From: Eulemur rufifrons
Lineage: Eukaryota; Chordata; Mammalia; Primates; Lemuridae
Assembly (NCBI RefSeq): GCF_041146395.1
Contig: NC_090989.1
Coordinates: 238,442,843-238,506,842, forward strand
Reading direction: 5' to 3'
DNA length: 64,000 bases
A program made the position numbers and the translations under genes. A model generated the notes under the pieces. That model was not told the DNA's origin. It made no database searches and saw only the letters and a program-made list of their open reading frames with translations. Positions 23,960-35,638 of the stretch are shown here, one piece after another; position 1 is the first letter of the stretch, and each line of letters opens with the position of its first letter.

Positions 23960-25060
23960 CCTAGGATCATTATTTAATCTGTAGAAGGTTAGAATCTGTA
24001 CCTAGCTATATCAGTTGATAGGTACAAGACCTGAAGGAAGTCACAAGTTTTCTAAGTGATGAATTTATCTTTATAAAGATTAAAGATCAAGGAAAGATAA
24101 TTCACAGGAAAACTATGAAGCATTTTATTGAAGCACTTCTGTGCACAATTATGAGGGACACATAATTATTCTGCAAAACTCTCCTCCTGCATCCTACTAT
24201 GTAAATAGTAGAATTGCCTTTTTGTTTTCCATAGCAAATCATTAGTTTTAAGGTAAAGGGATTTTCATCATTCTGATGAACTTTTATAAATGTGAGAGAC
24301 CCAGTGCTTTGGAAAATAAACTAAGTGAAGTAAATCCACACTTGGAGAAATCAAAATGGAATAGTAGAATACAAAGACAAAAAGTGAAAATGTATCAATG
24401 AGCCAGGGAGAAAAAACCTTTTAAAGATAATAGCAGTTAAACTGACAGCTGACATGCTAAAAATACTGTAAAGCACAGAAACTGTAAAAGTGGCCTGATA
24501 TATTTGAAAAGAACCAGATAGAACTTTTAGAAGTGGAAATAATAGAATAAGTAAAATTAAAAACTCACTGACTATAGTGAGATAGAAGGGAAGAGGGAAT
24601 TACAGTAGTTAACCAGATGATAGATAGAAGAATTTATTTAAAATATGACATAGAGACAAAAATGAAAAACACAGAAGAAGGTTTATGATCCATGAAGGAA
24701 AAAAGAGAGTCTTTCATTAATTAGGGCTCCTGAAGGATAGGAAATAAAATGGTGAGAAAAATTTTTTTCAAGGGATGTTAGAACAGCAACTGATTTCTCA
24801 AAAGCAGCAGTAGAAACAGTGGAAATATAATAAGACAGTGGAAAAAGATCTTCAATGTGCTGAAATAAAATGCATCACTATAAATTCTATTCTCTGTGAA
24901 AATATTTTTTAAGATTTGGACTCAAATTAGAAAATTTTAGACCTCCAAATCTAGTGGCATTATCCACCAGCGGATCCTCACCAAAGCTGCTCTTTCATTA
25001 GAGTAAAGGTGATCTGAGGTATAATAAACAAAACTGAAGAGCAAAAAAGGTGATAAATAC
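23960..25060 (+). repeat. L1M 5' region and ORF1 remnant
   Basis: The first part is homologous to 13800-14010. The rest (ttagggctcctgaaggatagg, agcaactgatttctcaaaagcagcagtagaaacagtgg, agacagtggaaaaagatcttcaatgtgctgaaat, tctattctctgtgaaaatat) resembles sense ORF1 of old L1M elements. Frame destroyed. Confidence 0.6.
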
Positions 25061-25207
25061 ATTGGCTTATAAAGCAGTTGTCTTGGGGTTACTGTCTCTC
25101 AGATTAACCTTTAAGTATGATATTCATTGTATATTTTGATAGTTAATATATCAAGTTAAGGAAATTTCCTTGTATCCTTAGCTTTCTATGAGTTTTTAAT
25201 TAAGAAT

Positions 25208-25401
25208 AATTGTTAAATTGGCCAGTGGCTCATGCCTTTAATCCTAGCACTCTGGGAGGCTGAGGGAAGAGGATTGCTTGAGCTCAGGAGTTTGAGGTTG
25301 CTGTGAGCTATGATGACACCACTGCACTCTATTCGGGGTGACAGAGCAAGAGTCTTTCTCAAAAAAGAAAAAAAAAAAAGAAGAGGAAGAATTGTTAAAT
25401 T
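25208..25401 (+). mobile_element. Alu-like monomer with 12-bp target duplication
   Basis: A single ~170-bp unit, ggccagtggctcatgcctttaatcctagcactctgggaggc to gggtgacagagcaagag plus an A-rich tail. The usual second arm is absent, as in FLAM/FRAM monomers or an internally deleted Alu. Perfect 12-bp repeats aattgttaaatt flank it (25208-25219 and 25390-25401). Confidence 0.92.
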
Positions 25402-25404
25402 TAG

Positions 25405-26215
25405 CCAAATAATTTTCTTGACATTTATTGAGATGATCATGAGGGTTTTTTCCCCCTAATTTAATATGTTGATGTAGTGAATTACATTAATAGATTTACT
25501 AGTGTTGCCCCATTCATATATCTCTGGGATAAACTTTACTTGGTCATATTGTTTTCTTACTATAGTTTTAGCAACTGTAGGATCTGTAGTGATATCCTGT
25601 TTCATTTCTGATTTTACTGATTTGTCTCGTCTTTTTGTTTTTCTTAGTCTCACTAGAAGCTTATCAATTTTATTGATTTTTTTCAAGAGCCAGCTTTTGT
25701 TTCACTGATTTTCTCTTTTGTTTTTCTGTTGTCAGTTTCATTTATGCATATTTCTGTTCTTTATTGGTTCCTTTTTTTTCCTGCTTGCTTTGTATTTATT
25801 TTGCTCTTCTTTTTCTAGCTTCTTGCTGTAAAATCTTAGAATCATTTTTTTCATGTAACTATTTAGTAGTATAAATTTTCCTTCCATCACTGCTTTAGTT
25901 GCATCACATATTGTTTTTATATACTATATTTTCCATGTCATTAAGCTGTATTTTTTTTAATTTCCCCTGAGACTTCCTCTTTGACTTGTGAATCAAATAA
26001 TGTATTGTTTAATTTCCAAGTGTTTGGATATTTTCCCATTTTTTTGTTATCAAATTTTAGTTTGATTCCATTATGGTTAGAGACCATACTTTGTATGATT
26101 TCAAGTTTATTGAGGTTTGTTTTATGGTCCAGGATATGGTATATTTTCATGACTATTTCATGAGAACTTGACCAAAACTGTGATTTCTGCTGGTGTTGAA
26201 TGGAATGCTCTAAAC
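25405..26215 (-). repeat. L1M fragment (ORF2, antisense), left of Tigger
   Basis: cttattgagatgatcatgagg-like start, catattgttttcttac, ttatcaattttattgatttttttcaagagccagcttttgtttcactgatttt, gattccattatggttagagaccatactttgtatgatttc: antisense L1M ORF2. Short minus-strand frames at 25456-25686 and 25941-26150 are its remnants. Confidence 0.82.
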
Positions 26216-26452
26216 ACAGACATACCTTGTTTTATTGCACTTCTCAGATATTGCGGTTTTTATAAATTGAAGATTTGTGGCAACCTTGCATCAAGCAAGT
26301 CTGTTGATGCTGTTTTTTCCAGCAGCATGTGCTCACTTCCCATATCCTATCAGCAGTTTTTAGCAATAAAGTATTTTTAAATTAAGGTAGTCCATTGGTT
26401 TTTTAGACAAAATGCTAAAACACACTTAATAGACTAAGTGTGTATAAAGTTT
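26216..26452 (-). mobile_element. Tigger-type (TcMar) DNA transposon, internally deleted
   Basis: acagacataccttgttttattgcacttctcagatattgcggtttttataaattgaagatttgtggcaaccttgcatcaagcaagtc and later agacaaaatgctaaaacacacttaatagacta match the two end regions of Tigger-family elements. The middle (transposase) is missing. Sits between two L1M pieces, so it probably inserted into that L1M. Strand assignment is uncertain. Confidence 0.75.
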
Positions 26453-26690
26453 CTCTTCATTCTTGAAGGATATGGAATTTGCAGTCAGTAGTTCTCTTTT
26501 TTGAAAAATGAGGCCTTTTTTTTTTTTTGAAAAACATTGTGCTACTTCCTTGTTGGCCTCCATAGTTTCAGTTGAGAAATTCACTGTCATTTAAATTGGC
26601 ATATTCCTATCAGTAATGCATCAGATCTCTCTGGCTACTTTCAAGGTATTTTTTGTCTTTAGGTTTTATAAGTCGGTTTTTGAAAATAGT
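26453..26690 (-). repeat. L1M fragment (ORF2, antisense), right of Tigger
   Basis: cattcttgaaggatatggaatttgcagtcagtagttctc ... gttggcctccatagtttcagttgagaaattcactgtcat ... ctctctggctactttcaaggtattttttgtctttagg continues antisense L1M ORF2. Confidence 0.75.
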
Positions 26691-27154
26691 CTATTTCTTA
26701 AATTTTGATTTCTACAAAAACAAGTTATTAATAAGAATACCTATTTTCCAAAGAGAATATTTTTCTATCAGAACGTAAGATACTGAAGAAATTGTCTTTA
26801 AATAATTAATTACCCATGGCTTATTTCTCTGCCCCTTATGCCTCAGTTCAAGAGTTTAGTGCCTAGACTTCTACTGGAAATGTTCAGCGATTTTGTTTGT
26901 TTGTTTCTAAGAAATCTCTTTGAAAAGGCTCATTCTGGTTTCATCTACTTTATAGTTTCTAGAAATTCTTCACAGTTCCTATAATGCTTTCTGGACCTTT
27001 GTTCGTTTGATATATTTATTTTTATACTATTTTTGCATTCCAATAGTATATGGATAGGCAAAACTACCCCTCCAAAAGTATTACCTTTTAAATTTTTATT
27101 TAAAGATAATATCACAATGGCTGTTGAGACCATGGTTAAAAGATGATAGGAGAA

Positions 27155-27217
27155 GACATAGCCTGTCTCTCTCCTAGCAGCACAGTGTAGCAATATTTAT
27201 CCAGGAATTTGTGAAAT
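27155..27217 (+). repeat. Short direct repeat, copy 1
   Basis: 63 bp from gacatagcctgtctctctcc to tccaggaatttgtgaaat. Nearly identical to 30506-30565: one substitution (caatat/caacat) and a 3-bp insertion (cac). The flanks differ on both sides. Family not recognised. Confidence 0.85.
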
Positions 27218-27599
27218 CTGAAGTCAAGGTGGACCTTGGACTATGAAAGATAATGAGAATAGTCCAAGGGTGACTCCTTTTTTATGGGCACACTTCCCAT
27301 CTGACCAGTCAAGGTGCCCCCAGCCCAGTTCTACCCAGTCACTATTTCTAAACTCTTACATTGGAATGTGGCTATGCCTCTAGGCTTGGGATATAGGAGA
27401 AAGAAATAAATGTATTTCCCTACTCTTATCCAAATGGTGGTCTAGCCTCCTCATGTGATATTTGTTTACCTTTTACATTACAAACACTTTTAAAATAGGA
27501 ACTATTTTTTACCTTATTTTGTATGTTCTATAGTGCCCACACCATAATTTTTCACATATTTTCTCAATTAATTTCCTAAAAACAAATGAACTTTGTTCA

Positions 27600-28310
27600 C
27601 TGTTACACTGTATCTCTGAATTTTTTCTGCCTTTTAACTGGTGGCTCTTTTTAAATTGCATTTATATGTATGTATAAATGTTCTTCAAATTCTGTCATAA
27701 ACATCTGTTCTTTTTGATCAATTAAGAGGACAACTATTCCCATGCCTGCAATTTTCACTTCCTTCGCAGATGACCTCCTAAAATTACATGTTCATCCACA
27801 CCTTTTGATTCACTATAGAAGATATAGCTCCCTATCATTTGGTTCACTATCACCACAAATTCATCATGTCACAAACCAAACCAATTTTCCCAAGGTGTAT
27901 TCTCTTCCAAACTAGTACTTCAAAATCATCTTTGACCCTTGTCTGTTTTTGATCCTTAAGTCAAATCTACAATCAAGTACTATTGTTTCTTTTTTGATTT
28001 TCATATATAATGCCACCAGATATTTAAGTCTTTATTCTTAAGAACTGTAATATTCTTCTACCTGGTTTCTCTCCTGTCTTGTTTATTTCCTCCCATGTAC
28101 TACTGCCAGAATAATTTTGGTAGAATGTGGATTTCATCATGTACTTCAGGAACCTGCAGTTGGTTTCCATTTATGTACATTTAAAACTCAGCAAATTTTT
28201 CAGGACAGTGCATGGTCTGTTCAACCAACTTACTCTTATAATCTTCTGTTTCCTTACATAAAACCACAGTTTCATAATATAGTATTCTTTCTTCTATAAA
28301 ACTCTCTTAT
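27600..28310 (+). repeat. L2 LINE, degraded
   Basis: Pyrimidine-rich L2 3' coding pattern: ttcaaaatcatctttgaccctt, agtcaaatctacaatcaagta, tactgccagaataattttggtagaatgtggatttcatcatg, ggaacctgcagttggtttccatt. Old. Confidence 0.6.
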
Positions 28311-28384
28311 TATTATTAGTATATGCTGATGCATTCATGCTTTCAAATATTATCTTATGTGTTCTTAATAGGAATAATATTCAC

Positions 28385-28625
28385 CAATACTTTTTGTAGA
28401 TTTAGATGCCAGGTACTGTTATAAGTGATTTACGTATATTTACTTATTAACCCAAATGTTTACTTAATGAGATAGAGACTATATCTGATCTTATTGTACA
28501 AATGGGGAAACTGAGGAAGAGAGGATAACATGCCCACAGTTGCAGAACTCATAAGTGGTAGAACTGGGATTCACACTTAGGCAGTCTGATTCCAGAACTT
28601 GTGTTCTTAGCACCTATGCCTTTCA
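28385..28625 (-). repeat. MIR SINE
   Basis: Good antisense MIR: gccaggtactgttataagtgatttacgtatatttac, acaaatggggaaactgaggaagagagg, acatgcccacagttgcagaactcataagtggtagaactgggattcacacttaggcagtctgattccagaac. Confidence 0.9.
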
Positions 28626-28639
28626 CAGAACAGCACCAG

Positions 28640-28880
28640 CTGCATTTATTCACTGACTATTGGACCTACTTTCTAGGCATTTTATTTTTGTTTTTCTATT
28701 GGCTCTTTATAATAACCTTATAAAGAAGATATTATTCTCATATTATCTATGATGTTATTAAGGCTTAAAGAGTTGAAATAAATTGTCCAAAATTAGGCTA
28801 ATAAAGTGATAGTTCCAGGCTTATAACCTACATCTATCTGTTGATCCTAACTCCATAATCTTTCTACTTTTCTAAGCTGC
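28640..28880 (-). repeat. MIR SINE
   Basis: Second antisense MIR directly after the first: ctttctaggcattttattttt, ataaccttataaagaagatattattctc, taaattgtccaaaattaggctaataaagtgatagttccaggc. Confidence 0.75.
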
Positions 28881-28929
28881 CTTCTTATACAATTTTACTT
28901 TAATAGTTTTAAGGTCACCATTTGTTAAT

Positions 28930-29060
28930 TCTGTTGCATCTAATAGCTAATAAACTCCTCAAGATCAAAAACCATATATTAAACATTTTTGATAACATTC
29001 ACAGAATCTAGCATAACTGAGGTCACAGTACATTCACAATAAATGGATGAAGATTGATTT
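28930..29060 (+). repeat. L2 3'-end fragment
   Basis: aataaactcctcaagatcaaaaacc ... cacagaatctagcataactgagg ... cattcacaataaatggatgaagattgattta: the sense L2 terminus. Confidence 0.7.
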
Positions 29061-29567
29061 ATTGACTGGTTTCATCCACAGCAAGGAATTAAAGGCATTG
29101 ATGTCATTGAAGGAACCGAAAGAAAAAAGTTGACAAACCAATTAGTAGATTATGTAGTATCCTGTAAATGTTGGGGGGAGTATAGACTTGATATAAAGGT
29201 CAGTAATGTTAGTGGTAAGACATTTTCAAGGATAATGAGGCATACCATTTCCTGTTTGTCACAAATCCTACTAGGTCTACTTCCCTTATTTGTGTTACTT
29301 TTCTGGTATGTACAGGCTTATACTTTTCCTAATCTTGATTTGCACAATGGCCCTATATATTTTCTAAAGGAAGAGGGTACTCCTTTTAGTGTCCATAAAA
29401 GGCTATTTCTCTATGGTAATAACACTACCATCTTACTAGCCCCTGTGTTTTGTGTTCACAGAAGGAAACATGACAATAATTTAAAAGTTAGAAAAGAGAG
29501 GCTTTACAAAATATGGCCTGCAGAACCAGACTTTGACCCTAGACCATTGATGCCTGATAGATTTTGA
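29058..29567 (+). other. Unexplained 170-codon stop-free frame
   Basis: The longest open frame in the window. It is open from 29058 (after TGA at 29055) to TGA ending 29570. The first in-frame ATG is at 29235, which would give 110 residues. The translation has a ~20-residue hydrophobic segment (ILLGLLPLFVLLFWYVQAY, near 29268-29324), one N-glycosylation-type NNTT, and a basic, aromatic, Pro-rich C-terminal end (KIWPAEPDFDPRPLMPDRF). It starts right after an L2 end, and I recognise no gene or repeat family. No splice fit with CNTLN: inclusion is not supported by recalled human CNTLN. Chance or a decayed element is as likely as a gene. Confidence 0.3.
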
Positions 29568-30505
29568 TCTGCCTCTACTTTACGCACTCACTGGGGTGTG
29601 TCTCAGTGATCTCAGAACTCAAAATATAATCTTTAAGCATAATGTCATAAATATATACTGCTATTTATTTTGTGATTAAACATAATTATATTCTCTGATT
29701 TCTTGATCAATTCTTGATTCCCCTACCCTCTGAGTCTGATACAGCCAAATTTAACCACAGCATATTTTGTTCTCAGAAACTTTTTTGGCAATAGCGATGT
29801 TAAACAAAGCAATTTCCTTTTTAGGATGTGTATTTTCATGTTTGCTTCATCTGTTGTCCAATTACATTAACCAATTAATCTTAAATTAGATTAATTAAGC
29901 CTCAAATAAAAGACTTTTGTCAGGTGTCAGAATCTGGAGTTAAAAACAACAGAGCATAGCTCATTCAACAAATGCCTTGGGTTTTTAGGTTAATCTAGCA
30001 TATAAACATTGAGCATGCAAACAACTAAATCCACAGAGACTTTTAACAAATACTTTAATTCTAAAAGGGCCTCTTTTTCTAGAGCTGCATAAAAAATTTT
30101 CATGTATTTAGATTTATGTGATTGTTGTTGTATCCTATACTTATATTTGTCTTTGGTTTATATTTATTTACAGAACCCTTATCCAACAGATTGAAAGTGT
30201 TAGACTGTACTGAAGCCATTTTTTTTCTGTCAGGGATTATAGAATTTTAAATAGCCTCCTTTCCATTTTTGTGATCTGTGTTCACACCTCTAGTAATAAT
30301 GAAGTAGAAAACTACTCTCTCATTGTACTTCATTGCTAATCTCCAGAGTTTTCTTTTACCTTACCCCAATAGCTTATGTAGTACACATTCCTTGTAGGGT
30401 ATTCAGTTTATATATGTCAGATTCTCTAGGGCCATGGCTTTTGCCAGATGAAGCACTTTTGATTTTGAGGCTGATGAAACACAGTGCAGTTATTGATCTG
30501 TGCAT

Positions 30506-30565
30506 GACATAGCCTGTCTCTCTCCTAGCAGAGTGTAGCAACATTTATCCAGGAATTTGTGAAAT
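30506..30565 (+). repeat. Short direct repeat, copy 2
   Basis: 60 bp near-identical to 27155-27217. Here it is followed by CpG-bearing sequence (ctcggatcatgttcgcaag|gtaaac) so that the segment looks like a pseudo-exon: pyrimidine tract tgtctctctcctag before, and a good donor after. Confidence 0.85.
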
Positions 30566-31139
30566 GTCACTCGGATCATGTTCGCAAGGTAAACTGTGCA
30601 AAACCCAGGATCTGAGCTGAGAATCCATGTGGAATCGGACGTGACTGTCTATTCCTACGTCCTATCTTCTGGATGAACCAAGTGATATTTGTTAACAGAA
30701 TGTCTGTGTCCTGTATTAGACTTTGTAAGGAACTATTATTATCACTTAGAAAATTGTGTACTATAAAATCATACTTCTTATACTGTGTTTTCAGATTCAC
30801 TTCTGATCTTAACCACAGAAAATATAAAGATAAGAATATGTGACCTGAATAGCATCAGTTAGAAATTTCTTTTCTGTTTATAAATGAAGCAGTGTTATAA
30901 TATATTGCACAGTCTTAACTTTTCTGATAGTGTTCTCATTCTTTGCATTAATATACTTTCAGGTAGGTATGTCTCATTAAAATATCAACATGCCTAATTG
31001 TGATAAATTATAACATTTTTCTCACTATTGGATTATTATGATATTTAACTATGCATATATTTAAGAATTTAGTTTCAAATGACTAGAATATTGGTTTTCA
31101 CATGGATAGATGTATTTATATTTGTTACAATTCAATTTA

Positions 31140-31504
31140 CTTTCGTGTACCTAATGCGTGTAAAGCACTATAATAATGGGATAGTCAACAATGAATTAAA
31201 TATGATCCTTATCCTCTGTAATAAGAGAGTTGGTTGTGTGTATCACAATACAAGGAAATTATGAGATATAAATAAATATATACACCATACATATGCCATG
31301 AACATGTAGTGGAGGGAGAGAGCCAGTCATTGCTGTCATTCTTTAGTAAGGCTTTTGAAAGAGGTGGCATTTAGGCTTATCCTTCAGGTTTGGCATGATC
31401 ATGAAAGTTGTGTTCATTGAACAAAGCCATGAAAAGAAAGGAAAGCTTGAAAAGATATGTAGATGAGCAAGCAGTTTGTTAAGAATAGTGAATAATCTGG
31501 TATG
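31140..31504 (-). repeat. L2 LINE fragment (left of MER5)
   Basis: gtgtaaagcactataataatgggatagtcaacaatgaattaaa, atccttatcctctgtaataagagag, then gaaagaggtggcatttaggcttatcc: antisense L2 3' region in consensus order. Confidence 0.65.
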
Positions 31505-31680
31505 ACTATGGTTCTCAACCCTGGCTGAGCTTTATCCTCATCTGGGGAGCTTTAAAAAATACCTATACCCAGGATTCAACCTAGACCATTGAGCAAATAT
31601 CTGAGGGTGGGCCCTGTACCTTGGTAGGTTTTAAAACCTCTCAGCTGATTGTGACGTAGAGTGAGGACTAAGACCAAAGC
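31505..31680 (+). mobile_element. MER5-type DNA transposon
   Basis: atggttctcaaccctggctgagctttatcctcatctggggagctttaaaaaatacctatacccagg ... ctgagggtgggccctg ... ctcagctgattgtgacg follows the MER5 family consensus. It interrupts an L2 stretch. Confidence 0.75.
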
Positions 31681-31689
31681 TTGAGAGGT

Positions 31690-32480
31690 TAGAGATTGAA
31701 TGCAAGCAATTATTACTATATAAGAGATTGTTTAAATATCAAGGCAAGATATGATAAAGAGATCAAGACAATATTAATAGAAGTAAAAAGAGTTAAAATA
31801 AACAAGATTGGTTATAACAGAGTTTGATAGCCAATCTCATATGGGAAGATAAAGAAAAGGGAGGTATTTAAGATATTTTCTAAGTTGTTTTTTAATTAAA
31901 GTGACTATAAAGTTGATGATAAAAGAATTATGTTTGTGATAATACACTAAATATTATGGGAGAAAAATACCAGGAAAATTGAATGAAATATGACAAATAT
32001 CCTTATACATGCACACTAGAATTTGCAAAAAAAAAAAAGAAAGAAAGAAATATAAATCCCCAGAGGCTAAAATCAAAGACAGCTTATCATGTAGTCAAGT
32101 GGTAATTTGTCGCTGAAGTAGAGATATCAAATGAGTAGTAAGATATATGAGTTTAAAATTTAGGGGAGAAGGCTGGGCTAAATGTATGAATTTTGGAGTC
32201 ATGAGTACTCAGGTGGTATTTAACAACATGAGACTGAATAAAATCACCAAGGGAATCAAGGTAGATAGAAAAGAGATGGAGTCCAAGATTTGAGCCCTGG
32301 CCCTTCAACATTTGGAAGTTGGGCAGATGAGAAAGGAGAGGACAGTTAAGTAAAAGGTAAACCAAGAAAAAAGAGTATCTAAGATGCCACATGATAAGAT
32401 AAACTATGTCAAATGCTGCTCAATAAAATGAGTTCATGAGGGGAATTGAGAAATAAGAAGAGAAAGAGAGGAATTGGAGG
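31690..32480 (-). repeat. L2 LINE fragment (right of MER5)
   Basis: Purine-rich antisense L2: gatttgagccctggcccttcaacatttgg, gatgagaaaggagaggacag, aaccaagaaaaaagagtatctaag, gtcaaatgctgctcaataaaatgag, which parallel known L2 blocks in reverse. Confidence 0.65.
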
Positions 32481-32639
32481 ATATAATTAAATATGCACAT
32501 ATTTGAGTGTTATTTCAAGGAGCTTCGTTGTAAAGGGGAACAGAGAACCTCTTAAATGTGAATACCTAATAACTGAGGCTCAAAATAAATAATGCAAACA
32601 TTGATAATTTCAGTACTTTTAAGATACAGCTGACAAATA

Positions 32640-33061
32640 TTAAGGATATACATTATTTGAACAGAGCAATAAAAAGTCATGCTCTAAATATTCATCAAAA
32701 AGTTTTACAGAATTAGGCCACAAAAATCTAAGATTTAAAGAATTAGTATCATATAAACAATATTGTCTAACACATGTGAAATTAGAAATCAATTTTAATA
32801 GTTCATTTAAAAATATCTGATGCAAATTTATATAGGCGTTTCTAAATAACTAATGGGTAAAAGGAGAAATTAAAATGAAAATGAGAAAATACTTTGAATT
32901 TAATGGTAATAAAATAATATGTATTGAAACTTGTAGGATGAAGCTAAGGTGGTATTTGGATGGAAATTTATGTCATTAAATACTTACATTAAGACTAGAA
33001 GAAAGTTGAAAATTACAGAGCTAAACATCCAGTTTAAAAATGAGAAATTGAATAAATCTAC
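32640..33061 (+). repeat. L1M ORF2 fragment (left of LTR)
   Basis: ttagaaatcaattttaatag, taactaatgggtaaaaggagaaatt, gaaaatactttgaatttaatggtaataaaa, gatgaagctaaggtggtatttggatggaaatttatg: the sense L1M ORF2 endonuclease/RT boundary with indels. Confidence 0.75.
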
Positions 33062-33409
33062 TGTTATAGACCGGATTTATGTCCCCCCAAAATTCATAAC
33101 ACCCTGTGTGATCAAAGTTAGGGCCTTTGAGAGATAATTAGGGTTAGATTAGGTCATGAGGGTAGGGCCCCCATGATGGGATTAATGCCCTTATAAAAAA
33201 AGAAGGAGATACAGGATCTCTCTCTTCTCTCCACCATGTGAGGATACATGAGAAGGCCATGTGCAAACCAGGAAGAGTGCCCTCACCAGACATCAGATAT
33301 ACTGGCACCTTGATCTTGGACCTCCCAGGTTCCAGATCTGTGAGAAATAAGTGTTTGTTGTTTAACCTACCCAGTCTATGCTAATTTGTTATATCAGCTG
33401 ACTAAGACA
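33062..33409 (+). mobile_element. MaLR LTR (MLT1-type) inserted in L1M
   Basis: 348 bp from tgttatagaccggatttatgtccccccaaaattcat to agctgactaagaca, TG...CA ends. Blocks: ggtagggcccccatgatggg, gccctcaccagacatcag, cttggacctcccaggttccag, gtgagaaataagtgtttgttgtttaacctacccagtctatg. L1M continues on both sides. Confidence 0.88.
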
Positions 33410-34060
33410 CTCAAATAAAATAGAAAGAGATATTAAAATAAAAGCAAAAGTTGATATATAGAAAGCCAAAATGCAGTAGATGTGATCAAAGAAACCAAAG
33501 GCTGGGTCATTAAGACTAATAAATTGATAAATATTAACAAGTGTTGATAAGGATATAGAGAAATGGGAACCTTCATACACTGCTTGTGGAATGTAAAATG
33601 GTACAGCTATTTTGGAAAATGGTATGACCAGTCCTCAAGAAGTAAAACATAGAGTTACCACATGACCCAGTAATTGCACTGTTAGATATACAACCTAGAG
33701 AACTGAAAACATAAGTTCACACAAAAATACATTAATTCACAGGAGCATTATTCATAATAGCTCAAAAGTAGAAACAACCTAAGAGTCTGGTGAATGGAGA
33801 AAAAAAATGTGGTATATCCATACAATGGGTTATTGTTCAGCCATAAATAGGAATGAAGTATTGACACATGTTACAACACGGATGAACCTTGAAACCGTTT
33901 TGCCAAGTGGAAGAAGCTTGTCACAAAAGACCATATAGCATGATTTCATTTATATAAAATGTCCAGAAAAGGTGAAATCTATAGACAGAAAGTAGATTTG
34001 GTGGTTGCCTATAGCCCAGAGTGGGAAAGGAGAGTTTGTAAAATGGGCATGAGGTTTCCC
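33410..34060 (+). repeat. L1M ORF2 end and 3' region
   Basis: aaccaaaggctgggtcattaagactaataaattgata, aacaagtgttgataaggatatagagaaatgggaacc, accacatgacccagtaattgcact, attcataatagctcaaaagtagaaacaacc, cagccataaataggaatgaag, ggttgcctatagcccagagtgggaaaggag. Sense. Confidence 0.88.
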
Positions 34061-34079
34061 AGATAAACAGAAGTAGAGG

Positions 34080-35570
34080 GAGTTCATCACCACTAGACTT
34101 GTCTTACAGAAATTACTAAACTAAGTTCTTTAAGTTGAAACAAAAACATGCTAGACAGCAATACAAAAGCATGTGAAAGTATAAAGGTCACTGGTAAAGG
34201 TAAATATTAATAGAGAGAGAAATATAGGAGACAATACTGTAATAGTGTTATGTAATCACTTTTCATTCTGGTACAGAAGTTAAAAGACAAAAGTATAAAA
34301 AATAATTATAACTATAAAATATATTAAGGAATACATAATATAAAAAGATGTAATCTGTGACATCAATAACATAAAGTATATTTGGGAGAAGTAAAAGTGT
34401 AGAGTTTGTGTATGTGATGGAAGTTAAGTTGTTATCGGCTTAAAATAGATTGTTATAACTATGTTTATGTAAGTGACATGGTAATAATGAAAGAAATACC
34501 TATAGAAGATACACAAAGAAAATGAGAAAGGAATCAAAGCATACCACGACAAAAAGTCAGTGAAATGCAAAGGAAGATAGCAACAGAGGAAAGAGAGACA
34601 AAAGAGCCTCAAGATAGACAGAAAAACAATTAACAAAATGGCAACTGTAAAGTCCTTCACCATAAATAATTACTTTAAACATAAATGAATTAAACTACAA
34701 TCAAAAGACCTAGAGTTGCTGAATGGATTTTTAAAAAATAAAATCTAAATATACTGTCTATAAGAAACTCATTTTAGATTTAAGGACACATTCTGAAAGT
34801 GAAGGGATGGAAAATGATATTCTATGCAAATGGTAAGTAAAAGAAAGCAAAAGTGGCTATACCAATATCAGACAAAATAGATTTTAAATCAAAAACTATT
34901 ATAAGAAAAAAAGAAGAACATTTACCTGACAGAAGGATCAATTCGCCAGGAAGATAAAACAGTTATAAATATTTATGCCCCAAACCTCACAGCTTCTATA
35001 TGTATATGAAGAAAACTTTGACAGAATTAAGGAAGAAATAGACAGCAACACAATAATAGGAGACTTTAATACCCCACATTCCTTAATGGATAAAACAACC
35101 AGACAAAATTAATATAGAAGTAGAAGACTTGAACGAAACTATGGACCAACTAGGCCTAACAGATGTATACAGAATATTCCACCCAACAACAGAGAATATA
35201 CATTCTTCTCAAGGGCACATGAAATATTTTATTTTCTAGGGTAGATTACATGTTAGGCCACAAAACAAGTCTTAAATTCAAGAAGGCTGAAATCAACCAA
35301 AGTATCTTTTCTGATCACAGTAGAATGAAACTAGAAATCAATAGCAGAAGGAAAATTGGAAAATCCACAAATGTGTAGAAATGAAACCACTGTTAACCAA
35401 TGGGTCAAAGAAGAACTCACAAAGGAAATTAGCAAATACATTGAGACAAATGAAAATGAAAGCTCCATATACCTAAACTTATGGGCTGCAGCATAAGTCA
35501 TGCTAAGAGGGAACTGTATGTACATTTAAACATTTTTTAAGAAGGTAGATCTTATGTATTTTTACCACGA
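34080..35570 (+). repeat. L1 ORF1 end to ORF2 endonuclease region
   Basis: Sense old L1: gacagcaatacaaaagcatgtg near the start, then tgtctataagaaactcattttaga, aatggtaagtaaaagaaagcaaaagtggctata, gacagcaacacaataataggagactttaataccccac, catgttaggccacaaaacaagtc, ttctgatcacagtagaatgaaactagaaatcaatagcag. Frames are broken throughout. Confidence 0.85.
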
Positions 35571-35638
35571 TAAAAAGATGCAGAAAATCTTTTGATAAAA
35601 TGAAATACCTGTTCATGATCAAAATTGTCTTTGCACTC

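Noticed and set aside
27155..30565. Provirus with the 60-bp repeats as LTR ends
   Set aside because: The interval holds old L2 and MIR copies, and the repeats lack TG...CA LTR structure; the 170-codon frame shows no match I recognise.
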